Part shown: piece after piece, positions 1 to 8,233 of the stretch
Position numbering within the stretch: the stretch's first letter is position 1
Layout: each line of letters opens with the position of its first letter
From: Cupriavidus gilardii
GTDB lineage: Bacteria; Pseudomonadota; Gammaproteobacteria; Burkholderiales; Burkholderiaceae
Direction: 5' to 3'
Assembly (NCBI RefSeq): GCF_008801915.1
Contig: NZ_VZOV01000029.1
Location: 1 to 50,142 of the forward strand
Length of the DNA: 50,142 bases
Made by a program: the position numbers and the translations under genes
Notes under the pieces: generated by a model
Told to the model about the DNA's origin: nothing
The model's input: only the letters and a program-made list of their open reading frames with translations
Database searches by the model: none

Positions 1-332
1 GCGGCGGCCGGAGCCGGTGCCGGGGACGGTGCCGCGGCGGGCGCCGGGGCCGGGGCAGCCGCCGCCGGAGCCGGTGCGGGAGCGGCGGCGCCCGCGGGTT
101 CGAGCATCACCAGCACCGAGCCTTCGGCCACGTTGTCGCCGACCTTGACCTTGACTTCCTTGACGGTACCGCCCTGCGGCGACGGCACGTCCATCGTCGC
201 CTTGTCCGATTCCAGCGTGACCAGCGCATCTTCGGCGTTGATCGTGTCGCCCGGCTTCACGTGGACTTCGATGACGGGAACGGCGTCGTAGTCGCCGATA
301 TCCGGCACCTTGATTTCAATCGCTTGACTCAT
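1..332 (-). CDS. aceF: Dihydrolipoyllysine-residue acetyltransferase, E2 of pyruvate dehydrogenase (N-terminal part)
   Basis: The gene runs off the left edge and only the first 110 codons are visible. They form a biotinyl/lipoyl domain: a start MSQAIEIKVPDIGD, then the lipoylation motif ESDKATMDVPS with the target lysine at about residue 44. An Ala/Pro-rich swinging linker follows, typical of E2 chains. The start is supported by AGGAGA about 6 bases upstream. In the family, E2 moves acetyl groups from E1 to CoA on its lipoyl arm. The gene lies 176 bases downstream of aceE on the same strand, so the two are probably co-transcribed. Whether there are one or two lipoyl domains cannot be seen here. 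Confidence 0.93.
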   Translation of the reverse strand, partial: MSQAIEIKVPDIGDYDAVPVIEVHVKPGDTINAEDALVTLESDKATMDVPSPQGGTVKEVKVKVGDNVAEGSVLVMLEPAGAAAPAPAPAAAAPAPAPAAAPSPAPAPAA

Positions 333-448
333 TCAGTGTCTCCTGGACAGGACGGCGCGCGTGACAACGAAGCGTCGAGATTACTTTGACGCACGTGCCT
401 TGTCACGCCGCGGCGCCCCGGCCATTTACTGGACAACGCCCAGGCAAG

Positions 449-465
449 GCCCGGGCGACCCGGGC
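449..465. repeat. Perfect 7-bp hairpin in the aceE-aceF spacer
   Basis: GCCCGGG and CCCGGGC are separated by three bases in the 176-base gap between aceE and aceF. There is no T run on either side, so this is not a standard terminator. It may stabilise or process the aceE-aceF transcript; that is inference. Nothing else was recognised in this gap apart from the aceF ribosome binding site. Confidence 0.4.
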
Positions 466-508
466 ACGGCACTGCCATGCCCAGGGGTTCGCGGGAGTGA
501 CAGCCGGA

Positions 509-3196
509 TCAGACCGTCATCGGGTTCGGCTTGTTCGGATCGAGGTTGTACTTCTTGATGGCCTCGGCGACCTTGTCGCGCGCAATGGCGCCTTCGTCGG
601 CGAGCGCCTTCAGCGCGGCCAGCGTGACCCAGTGGCGGTCCACCTCGAAAAAGTGGCGCAGCTTCTCGCGGGTATCCGAGCGGCCGAAGCCGTCGGTGCC
701 CAGTACCACGTAGCGGCGCGGCACGAACGGGCGGATCTGCTCGGCGAACGCGCGCACGTAGTCGGTCGACGCGATCACCGGACCGCGCACCGACTTAAGG
801 CACTGGGTCACGTGCGATTCGCGCGGCGTTTCGGTCGGATGCAGCAGGTTCCAGCGCTCGGCGGCCTGGCCTTCGCGGGCCAGCTCGGTGAAGCTCGGGC
901 AGCTCCACAGATCCGACTCGACGCCCCAGTCCTTCTTCAGCAGTTCGGCGGCGGCGATCACCTCGCGGAAGATCGTGCCCGAGCCCAGCAGCTGCACGCG
1001 CGGCGCGTTGCTGTTCTCGGCGCCCTTGCGGAACGCGTACATGCCCTTGACGATGTCCTTCTCCACGCCAGCCGGCATTTCCGGATGCTCGTAGTTCTCG
1101 TTCATCACCGTCAGGTAGTAGTAGACGTCCTCCTGCTCCGCGTACATGCGGCGCAGGCCGTCCTGCATGATCACCGCCAGCTCGTACTGGAAGGTCGGGT
1201 CGTACGAGATGCAGTTCGGGATCACCGCGTGGAACACGTGCGAGTGGCCGTCCTCGTGCTGCAGGCCTTCGCCGTTCAGCGTGGTGCGGCCCGAGGTGCC
1301 GCCCAGCAGGAAGCCGCGCGAACGCATGTCGGCGGCGGCCCAGCACAGATCGCCGATCCGCTGGATGCCGAACATCGAGTAGTAGATGTAGAACGGGATC
1401 ATCTGCACGCCGTGCGTCGAGTACGACGTGGCGGCCGCGATCCAGTCGCACATCGCGCCGGCTTCGTTGATGCCTTCCTGCAGCACCTGGCCAGTCTGCG
1501 ATTCCTTGTAGAACATCAGCTGGTCGTGGTCTTCCGGCACATACTTCTGGCCCTGCTGGTTCCAGATGCCGATCTGGCGGAACAGGCCTTCCATGCCGAA
1601 GGTGCGCGACTCGTCCGGGACGATGGGCACCACATGCTTGCCGATCTGCTTGTCCTTGAGCAGCGTGTTCAGGATCCGCACGAAGGCCATCGTGGTCGAG
1701 ACCTCGCGGCCCTCGCCGGTGGCCTTGAGCAGCGCCGAGAACGCCGACAGGTCGGGCACCGGCAGCGGATCGGCCTTCTGGCGGCGCGTCGGCAGATAGC
1801 CGCCGAGCTCCATGCGGCGGGCGCGCATGTATTCGAGTTCCTTCGAGCCTTCCTCGAAGGTCAGGTACGGGACCTCTTCCAGCTTGTCGTCCGGCACCGG
1901 CAGATTGAACTGGTCGCGGAAGCGGCGGATCGCCTCGACCGGCATCTTCTTCTGCTGGTGGGTGATGTTCATCGCCTGGCCGGCATCGCCCATGCCGTAG
2001 CCCTTGATGGTCTTGGCCAGAATCAGCGTCGGCTGGCCCTTGTGCTCGGTGGCGGCCTTGTAGGCGGCGTAGATCTTGTGCGGATCGTGGCCGCCGCGGT
2101 TCAGGCGCCAGATGTCGTCATCGGACCAGTCGGCCACCATCGCCTTGAGCTCGGGCGTATTGAAGAAATGCTCGCGCACATAGGCGCCGTCCTTGGCCTT
2201 GAAGGTCTGGTACTCGCCGTCGACGCATTCCATCATGCGCTTCATCAGCAGGCCCTTGGTATCGCGTGCCAGCAGCGAATCCCAGCGGCTGCCCCAGATC
2301 ACCTTGATCACGTTCCAGCCGGCGCCGCGGAACTCCGACTCCAGCTCCTGGATGATCTTGCCGTTGCCGCGCACCGGACCGTCCAGGCGCTGCAGGTTGC
2401 AGTTGATGACGAAGACCAGGTTGTCCAGCTGCTCGCGGCCGGCCATGCCGATCGCGCCCAGCGATTCCGGCTCGTCGGTCTCGCCGTCGCCGAGGAAGGC
2501 CCAGACCTTGCGGCCTTCGGTATTGACCAGGCCGCGGCTCTGCAGGTACTTCATGAAGCGGGCCTGGTAGATCGCCATGATCGGGCCCAGGCCCATCGAT
2601 ACGGTCGGGAACTGCCAGAAGTCCGGCATCAGCCACGGATGCGGGTACGACGAGATGCCCTTGCCGTCGACTTCCTGGCGGAAGTTGTCGAGCTGCTCGG
2701 TGGTCAGCCGGCCCAGCAGGAAGGCGCGCGAATAGACGCCCGGCGCCGAGTGGCCCTGCACGAAGACCAGGTCGCCGCCGTGCTTGTCCGACGGGGCATG
2801 CCAGAAGTGGTTGTAGCCGACGTCGTACAGCGTGGCCGCCGACGCGTAGGACGAAATGTGGCCGCCGACGTTGGTGTGCTTGTTGGCCCGCAGCACCATC
2901 GCCATCGCGTTCCAGCGCGAGTACGAACGGATGCGGTGCTCGATGTCCTGGTCGCCCGGGATGCGCGCCTGCTGCTCGACCGGGATCGTGTTGATGTACG
3001 GGGTTTCCGCGTGGAACGGCTGGGTCACGCCGTTGACGCGGGCATATTCGATCTGCTTGTCGATCAGGAAGGCCGCGCGCTCGCTACCTTCCGCGCCGAT
3101 CACGCCCTGCAGGGCCTCCAGCCATTCTTGGGTTTCCTGCGGGTCGGCGTCGTTGGCGCCGGCTGCGCCGAGGATCTGCTCTGGTACGGCTGACAT
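509..3196 (-). CDS. aceE: Pyruvate dehydrogenase E1 component, homodimeric type
   Basis: This 895-residue protein is the thiamine-diphosphate-dependent E1 of the pyruvate dehydrogenase complex. It decarboxylates pyruvate and passes the acetyl group to the lipoyl arm of AceF. The length matches the homodimeric proteobacterial E1 (about 885-900). The ThDP/Mg motif is visible as GDGETDEP at about residues 236-243, followed by the NCNLQRLDGPVRGN loop. The start at 3196 (MSAVPEQIL) was chosen because AGGAGA lies just upstream and it fits family length; the open frame continues to 3367 but that extension is low-complexity. aceF follows downstream. Divergent from it is a histidine kinase gene whose role in pdh control is unproven. 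Confidence 0.97.
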   Translation of the reverse strand: MSAVPEQILGAAGANDADPQETQEWLEALQGVIGAEGSERAAFLIDKQIEYARVNGVTQPFHAETPYINTIPVEQQARIPGDQDIEHRIRSYSRWNAMAMVLRANKHTNVGGHISSYASAATLYDVGYNHFWHAPSDKHGGDLVFVQGHSAPGVYSRAFLLGRLTTEQLDNFRQEVDGKGISSYPHPWLMPDFWQFPTVSMGLGPIMAIYQARFMKYLQSRGLVNTEGRKVWAFLGDGETDEPESLGAIGMAGREQLDNLVFVINCNLQRLDGPVRGNGKIIQELESEFRGAGWNVIKVIWGSRWDSLLARDTKGLLMKRMMECVDGEYQTFKAKDGAYVREHFFNTPELKAMVADWSDDDIWRLNRGGHDPHKIYAAYKAATEHKGQPTLILAKTIKGYGMGDAGQAMNITHQQKKMPVEAIRRFRDQFNLPVPDDKLEEVPYLTFEEGSKELEYMRARRMELGGYLPTRRQKADPLPVPDLSAFSALLKATGEGREVSTTMAFVRILNTLLKDKQIGKHVVPIVPDESRTFGMEGLFRQIGIWNQQGQKYVPEDHDQLMFYKESQTGQVLQEGINEAGAMCDWIAAATSYSTHGVQMIPFYIYYSMFGIQRIGDLCWAAADMRSRGFLLGGTSGRTTLNGEGLQHEDGHSHVFHAVIPNCISYDPTFQYELAVIMQDGLRRMYAEQEDVYYYLTVMNENYEHPEMPAGVEKDIVKGMYAFRKGAENSNAPRVQLLGSGTIFREVIAAAELLKKDWGVESDLWSCPSFTELAREGQAAERWNLLHPTETPRESHVTQCLKSVRGPVIASTDYVRAFAEQIRPFVPRRYVVLGTDGFGRSDTREKLRHFFEVDRHWVTLAALKALADEGAIARDKVAEAIKKYNLDPNKPNPMTV

Positions 3197-3588
3197 GGAT
3201 CGTCTCCTGTGGAATGCGTGCGCCAGCAACGGCCGCTTTCGTGGGTGGCTGGCCTGGCGCTGTCTGACGGGGGTGCGGAGCGAAGCGTGGATGGGCGGAT
3301 GGGCTGGCCTGTCACCGGCACCCGGACAAGGTCCGACCGCCTTCCTCCCGCATCGTTCGGTCGGCACCGATTCTATGGAAGGCCATTTCCCAGCACAAGC
3401 GAAATTTTCAAATTACGGTATCGTTTCTCATGATGCGAAATATTGCGGCGACGCACCACGAACCCGCCAGCCGCGCCACCATGCGGCCTGCGGGCAAACG
3501 GCCGGCGGCGCGTGCCGCATAGGCGCTTTCCCCAAGCGACGCACTGCAACAATCGAGCTACACTGCCCGGTCAGTCGTCAATCCCATC
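3197..3588. promoter_or_regulatory. Divergent control region between aceE and the sensor kinase
   Basis: This 392-base gap separates two divergent transcription units. Most is GC-rich with no gene-like frame. At 3399-3446 there is a distinct AT-rich island carrying a direct repeat GCGAAAT at 3399-3405 and again at 3435-3441, 36 bases apart. Such an island is the likeliest place for promoters and an operator. No -35/-10 pair could be assigned with confidence on either strand. Confidence 0.45.
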
Positions 3589-6222
3589 ATGCTGTCCATC
3601 CACCGCCTCGTCCGCCGGCTGCTGCCGGCCCTCCGCCTGCCGATGATCCCCCCCTCCGCCGATGCCTCCCGCGATGCCGGCGGCGCCGGTATCGGCGGCG
3701 GCAGCCACGGCGCGATCGACCAGTTGAGCGCGCTGACGCCGCTGGATGCGCTCGAGGGGCTCGGCCCCGCCGACGAGGCCGCCGACGGCCGCCCCTTCAC
3801 CGGTCCGCCGCGCGGACTGTGGTGGCTGCGCTGGCGCAACCTGGTCGCGACCAGCTGGTTCATGTTCATTCCGCTGGTCGCGATCGTGCTGTTCTCGGGC
3901 GCGATGGGCGTGATCCTGTGGTCGCTGCACGAGACCGAGCGCCAGCAGCAGCGCGACGCGCTGTATCGCGACGCCGCCTGGGCGCAGCAACGCGTGCGGC
4001 TGTCGCTGCTGAGCAATCAGGACCAGCTGGCTTCGCTGGCGCGCGACATCGCCGCCGCGCAGCTGGACCAGCGCGCCTATCGCACCGCCGCGCAGGAGGT
4101 GCTGCGCGAAAACCCGGAAATCGTCTTCATCAACTGGCTCGACGCCACGCGCCGCGCGCGCTGGTCGCTGCCGTCCACGTCGGAGTTCGCGGCGCGGCTG
4201 CGCGAGACGCCGGAGCAGCCGCTCGAGCCGGAGGTGCTCGACACCTTCGACACCGCGCGCGAGACCCAGCGCGTCGTCTATTCGCGTCCGCTGGTCAACG
4301 AGCGCGGCGACAGCTTCATGCTGATGCAGGTGCCGATCGTGCGCGACAACGAGTTCCTCGGCACGCTGGGCGCGCTCTATTCGATCAACGGCATCCTGAC
4401 CCATCTGCTGCCGCCCGAGCTGACCGAGCGCTACCGCTTCTCGCTGATCGACAAGAACAACCAGTTGCGCGCCAGCACCTCGCTGCGGCCGGTGCCCGCC
4501 ACCGCGCTGTCCTATGAGGTGTTGCTCGACCCGCCGGGGCACTCGCTGTCGCTGCGCGCCGATGCCTATCCGCCCGCATCGAACCTGCCCAACAACATGC
4601 TGCTGTGGCTGGTGGTCGGGCTGTCGTGCTTCCTGCTGTGGAGCCTGTGGAGCATGTGGCGGCATACCAGCCGCCGCTCCGAGGCGCAGCGCGCGCTGCT
4701 CGCCGAGACGTCGTTCCGCCGCGCGATGGAAAACTCGATGCTGATCGGCCTGCGCGCGCTGGACCTGAACGGCCGCATCACCTATGTGAACCCGGCCTTC
4801 TGCCGCATGACCGGCTGGCAGGAACACGATCTGGTCGGCCGCGTGCCGCCCTTCCCCTACTGGCCGCCCAACGACCAGCAGGAAATGCAGCGCCAGATCG
4901 ATCTGACGCTGCAGGGCAAGTCGCCCACCGGCGGCTACGAGATGCGCGTGATGCGCCGCGACGGCACCAGCTTCTTCGCCCGCATGTACGTGTCGCCGCT
5001 GATCGACAGCCGCGGCCGCCATACCGGCTGGATGAGCTCGATGACCGATATCACCGAGCCCAAGCGCGCGCGCGAGGAACTGGCCGCCGCGCACGACCGC
5101 TTCACCACCGTGCTGGAGAGTCTCGACGCCGCGGTGTCGGTGCTCGCCACCGACAAGCCGGAACTGCTGTTCGCCAACCGCTACTACCGACAGCTGTTCG
5201 GCTGGGAACCCGAGGGCCATCTGAAGCTGGCCGGCGGCGAGGTCGAGCAGGAGCAGGTGACCAGCGACCATACCGATTTCGTCGACGCCTATGCCGGCCT
5301 GCCCGCCTCCGAGCTGATGCCGTACGCATCGGACGCGCGCGAGATCTTCGTGCCGGACATGCAGAAGTGGTTCGAGGTGCGGCGCCGCTATATCCAGTGG
5401 GTCGACGGCCATCTGGCGCAGATGCAGATCGCCACCGACATCACCGTACGCAAGGCGGCCGAGGAAATGGCCCGCCAGCACGAGGAACGCCTGCAGTTCA
5501 CCAGCCGCCTGACCACGATGGGCGAGATGGCGTCGTCGCTGGCGCACGAGCTGAACCAGCCGCTGGCGGCCATCAACAACTACTGCATGGGCGCGGTGGC
5601 GCGGCTGCGCTCGGGCCGCAGCACGCCCGAGGACCTGATGCCGATCCTGGAGAAGACGTCGGCCCAGGCCGTGCGCGCCGGCACGATCATCAGCCGCATC
5701 CGCGGCTTCGTCAAACGCAGCCAGCCGCAGCGGCGCGAGACTGCGCTGCACGATATCGTCGCCGACGCGGTGGGCCTGGCCGATATCGAGGCGACGCGCC
5801 GCCGCGTGACGATCCTGACCCGGCTGCCGCCCCCGCCGGTCATGCTCTATGTCGACCCGGTACTGATCGAGCAGGTGCTGGTCAATCTGCTGAAGAACGC
5901 GGTCGAGGCGATGTCGGGCCTGCCGGCGATGCGCGCGGCCGGCGTGGTGAGGCTGCACGCCCGCATCGACCAGGGCGAGCTCGGCCAGACCGTCTGCATC
6001 GACGTGATCGACCAGGGGCCGGGCGTGGACGAGGCCACCAAGGAACGGCTGTTCGAGCCGTTCTTCAGCACCAAGTCCGACGGCATGGGCATGGGCCTGA
6101 ATATCTGCCGCTCGATCATCGAGTCGCACCAGGGCCGGCTGTGGGTCGAAAACAATGCGGACGGCATCGGCTGTACGTTTAAAATCATGCTGCCGCTGGA
6201 GCCGGAGGTTGCCGATCAGTGA
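3589..6222 (+). CDS. Membrane-bound PAS-PAS sensor histidine kinase (DctS/FixL-like)
   Basis: This 877-residue kinase starts with about 80 low-complexity cytoplasmic residues. A membrane segment at about 85-113 and another at about 336-357 enclose a periplasmic sensor domain of roughly 220 residues. Two PAS domains follow (about 375-500 and 505-625), then a HisKA domain with MASSLAHELNQPLAAINNY, whose phospho-accepting histidine is residue 653. The HATPase domain has LLKNAVEAM, DQGPGV and GMGMGLNIC boxes. The HELNQPLAAI form of the H box is typical of DctS/FixL-type kinases. It is paired with the regulator gene 122 bases downstream and divergent from aceE. The ligand is unknown; position suggests a carboxylate or pyruvate-related signal, which is inference. 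Confidence 0.9.
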   Translation: MLSIHRLVRRLLPALRLPMIPPSADASRDAGGAGIGGGSHGAIDQLSALTPLDALEGLGPADEAADGRPFTGPPRGLWWLRWRNLVATSWFMFIPLVAIVLFSGAMGVILWSLHETERQQQRDALYRDAAWAQQRVRLSLLSNQDQLASLARDIAAAQLDQRAYRTAAQEVLRENPEIVFINWLDATRRARWSLPSTSEFAARLRETPEQPLEPEVLDTFDTARETQRVVYSRPLVNERGDSFMLMQVPIVRDNEFLGTLGALYSINGILTHLLPPELTERYRFSLIDKNNQLRASTSLRPVPATALSYEVLLDPPGHSLSLRADAYPPASNLPNNMLLWLVVGLSCFLLWSLWSMWRHTSRRSEAQRALLAETSFRRAMENSMLIGLRALDLNGRITYVNPAFCRMTGWQEHDLVGRVPPFPYWPPNDQQEMQRQIDLTLQGKSPTGGYEMRVMRRDGTSFFARMYVSPLIDSRGRHTGWMSSMTDITEPKRAREELAAAHDRFTTVLESLDAAVSVLATDKPELLFANRYYRQLFGWEPEGHLKLAGGEVEQEQVTSDHTDFVDAYAGLPASELMPYASDAREIFVPDMQKWFEVRRRYIQWVDGHLAQMQIATDITVRKAAEEMARQHEERLQFTSRLTTMGEMASSLAHELNQPLAAINNYCMGAVARLRSGRSTPEDLMPILEKTSAQAVRAGTIISRIRGFVKRSQPQRRETALHDIVADAVGLADIEATRRRVTILTRLPPPPVMLYVDPVLIEQVLVNLLKNAVEAMSGLPAMRAAGVVRLHARIDQGELGQTVCIDVIDQGPGVDEATKERLFEPFFSTKSDGMGMGLNICRSIIESHQGRLWVENNADGIGCTFKIMLPLEPEVADQ

Positions 6223-6344
6223 GGCCCGCCGATGAGGGCCGATCGCCAGGCAACCGCTCCGCTGCCCCCGCCGTGGCGGGTGTGCGGCGCAGGCGGCCGG
6301 AGTTACACTAGCCGAATCGCACAGACGCAGCATCAGGAGACTTC

Positions 6345-6977
6345 ATGACCGTAGCGCCAAACCCCACTCCCCACCGCGGTGAGACCGTCTTCATCGTCGA
6401 TGACGATGAAGCGATGCGCGACTCGCTGACCTGGCTGCTGGAGGGCAATGGCTACCAGGTTCGCAGTTTCGCCAGCGCCGAGCAGTTCCTGGCCGCCTAC
6501 GATGCCAACCAGGTCTCCTGCCTGATCCTGGACGTGCGGATGCCGGGCATGAGCGGTCCGGAACTGCAGGAGCGCATGATCGCGGAGAACATTCACCTGC
6601 CGATCGTCTTCATCACCGGCCATGGCGACGTGCCGATGGCGGTATCGACGATGAAGAAAGGCGCGATCGACTTCATCGAGAAGCCGTTCGACGAATCCGA
6701 GCTGCGGGCGCTGGTCGAGCGCATGCTGCAGAAGGCCCGGGCCGACCACTCGGCCGCGCGCGAGCAGCGCGCCGCGCAGGACCTGCTGGGCAAGCTGACC
6801 ACGCGCGAACAGCAGGTGCTCGAGCGCATCGTCGCCGGACGGCTGAACAAGCAGATCGCCGACGACCTGGGCATCTCGATCAAGACGGTCGAGGCGCATC
6901 GCGCCAACATCATGGAAAAGCTCAACGTCAACACCGTGGCCGACCTGCTGCGGCTCGCGCTGTCGCGCAACAGCTGA
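6345..6977 (+). CDS. FixJ/LuxR-type response regulator
   Basis: A 210-residue two-domain regulator. The receiver has the acidic pair in VDDDE, the phospho-acceptor Asp63 in LILDVRMPG, the TGHGDVPMAV segment and the lysine in IEKPF. The C-terminal LuxR-type helix-turn-helix reads LTTREQQVLERIVAGRLNKQIA and then the recognition helix ISIKTVEAHRANIMEKL. This layout is that of FixJ/DctR/TtrR regulators that respond to PAS kinases. The start has AGGAGA about 7 bases upstream. It forms a cognate pair with the preceding kinase. A strong intrinsic terminator follows 67 bases after the stop. Confidence 0.94.
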   Translation: MTVAPNPTPHRGETVFIVDDDEAMRDSLTWLLEGNGYQVRSFASAEQFLAAYDANQVSCLILDVRMPGMSGPELQERMIAENIHLPIVFITGHGDVPMAVSTMKKGAIDFIEKPFDESELRALVERMLQKARADHSAAREQRAAQDLLGKLTTREQQVLERIVAGRLNKQIADDLGISIKTVEAHRANIMEKLNVNTVADLLRLALSRNS

Positions 6978-7044
6978 TCCGCGGGGACAGGCCGGCTCGC
7001 GCCTGCCGCGTCCCGCGTTTGCTCTTCTTCGCAACCGATCCCAT

Positions 7045-7088
7045 CTGGCCAGCGGCCGGCTTCTCGCCGGCGCTGGCCAGTTCGTTTT
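7045..7088 (+). terminator. Intrinsic terminator of the kinase-regulator operon
   Basis: CTGGCCAGC pairs perfectly with GCTGGCCAG, and an inner GCCGGC/GCCGGC stem follows after a one-base bulge. The loop is TTCTC and the stem is followed by TTCGTTTT. The long GC stem plus a U-rich tail makes a convincing Rho-independent terminator. Confidence 0.85.
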
Positions 7089-7136
7089 GCACCGCGCCTT
7101 GACGCCGTCCGCGGGTGCCGCCGCGGCGCGACACCT

Positions 7137-7142
7137 TATAAT
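7137..7142 (+). promoter_or_regulatory. Candidate -10 box for folD
   Basis: A perfect TATAAT lies about 94 bases before the folD start and just after the previous terminator. No good -35 sits 16-18 bases upstream; the nearest TTGACG (7099-7104) is 32 bases away, too far. The call rests on the -10 box and its position only. Confidence 0.5.
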
Positions 7143-7235
7143 GTCACCCCTGCGACCCGGCCGGCCCTTCCCCGATGCGTCGGCCGATGGCGTCGCACCC
7201 GATTTCCATCTCCCAGCCGCTCTGCGTCCCCGCCC

Positions 7236-8087
7236 ATGCCTGCCCAATTGATCGACGGCAACGCCCTTGCCAAGCAAATCCGTTCCGAAGCCGCCCAGCG
7301 CGCCGCCCGCCTGACCGAACGCGGTCACCAGCCCGGGCTCGCCGTGGTCCTGGTCGGCGAGGACCCGGCCAGCCAGGTCTATGTCCGCAACAAGGTCAAG
7401 GCGTGCGAGGACAACGGCTTCTTCTCGTCGCTGGACCGCTACCCGGCCGATCTGTCCGAGGCCGACCTGCTGGCCCGCATCGACGAACTCAATCGCGATC
7501 CGAAGATCCACGGCATCCTGGTGCAGCTGCCGCTGCCGAAACACATCGACAGCCACAAGGTGCTGGAGGCGATCGCCCCGGAGAAGGATGTCGACGGCTT
7601 CCACGTCGCCAACGCGGGCGCGCTGATGACCGGCGCCCCGCTGTTTCGTCCCTGCACGCCCTATGGCTGCATGAAGATGCTCGAGTCGATCCAGTATCCG
7701 CTGCGCGGCGCGCACGCGGTGGTGGTCGGCGCCTCCAATATCGTCGGCAAGCCGATGGCGATGCTGCTGCTGCAGGCCGGCGCGACCGTGACGATCTGCA
7801 ACAGCAAGACGCGCGATCTCGGCGCCCATACGCGCCAGGCCGACGTGATCGTCGCCGCGGTGGGCCGCCGCAACCTGATCACGGCCGACATGGTCAAGCC
7901 CGGTGCGGTGGTGATCGATGTCGGCATGAACCGCGATGACGCCGGCAAGCTGTGCGGCGACGTCGATTTCGCCGGCGTACGCGAAGTGGCAGGCTATATC
8001 ACGCCGGTGCCGGGCGGCGTCGGTCCGATGACGATCACCATGCTGCTGGTCAATACGCTCGAGGCGGCCGAGCGCGCGGCGGGCTGA
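7236..8087 (+). CDS. folD: Bifunctional methylenetetrahydrofolate dehydrogenase / methenyltetrahydrofolate cyclohydrolase
   Basis: A 283-residue protein, the usual FolD length. It interconverts 5,10-methylene-, methenyl- and 10-formyl-tetrahydrofolate in the cytosol, supplying one-carbon units for purines and formyl-Met-tRNA. Visible signatures are YVRNKVKAC with the catalytic Tyr and Lys, the substrate loop GILVQLPLPKHID, the NADP-binding VVGASNIVGKPMAMLL, and the C-terminal PVPGGVGPMTITMLL. The gene has its own upstream TATAAT and is followed by prlC after 146 bases on the same strand. Confidence 0.97.
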   Translation: MPAQLIDGNALAKQIRSEAAQRAARLTERGHQPGLAVVLVGEDPASQVYVRNKVKACEDNGFFSSLDRYPADLSEADLLARIDELNRDPKIHGILVQLPLPKHIDSHKVLEAIAPEKDVDGFHVANAGALMTGAPLFRPCTPYGCMKMLESIQYPLRGAHAVVVGASNIVGKPMAMLLLQAGATVTICNSKTRDLGAHTRQADVIVAAVGRRNLITADMVKPGAVVIDVGMNRDDAGKLCGDVDFAGVREVAGYITPVPGGVGPMTITMLLVNTLEAAERAAG

Positions 8088-8233
8088 GGCGAGCGCCGGT
8101 ACACTCAGCGCAGAGCGCGCCGGGAAGCTGCCGGCAAGCCGTCGGGAAACCGCTGGAAAATCGCGGATATGCCCCAAGTTGCGGAATATCCGAACGTCAA
8201 CGCGAACGTCAACGCCACGCCAACGAGAAAGCC

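Noticed and set aside
386..3193. A 935-codon open frame on the plus strand opposite aceE.
   Set aside because: It mirrors aceE in a GC-rich genome, where antisense frames stay open because stop codons are rare. Its protein is full of His, Arg, Val and Leu with no domain, and has no ribosome binding site.
3197..3367. An N-terminal extension of AceE to 3367.
   Set aside because: The extra 57 residues are Arg/Pro-rich without family similarity, while the ATG at 3196 has a good ribosome binding site and gives the normal length.
7099..7142. TTGACG with TATAAT as a full folD promoter.
   Set aside because: The spacing is 32 bases, about double what sigma-70 needs. Only the -10 box was kept.
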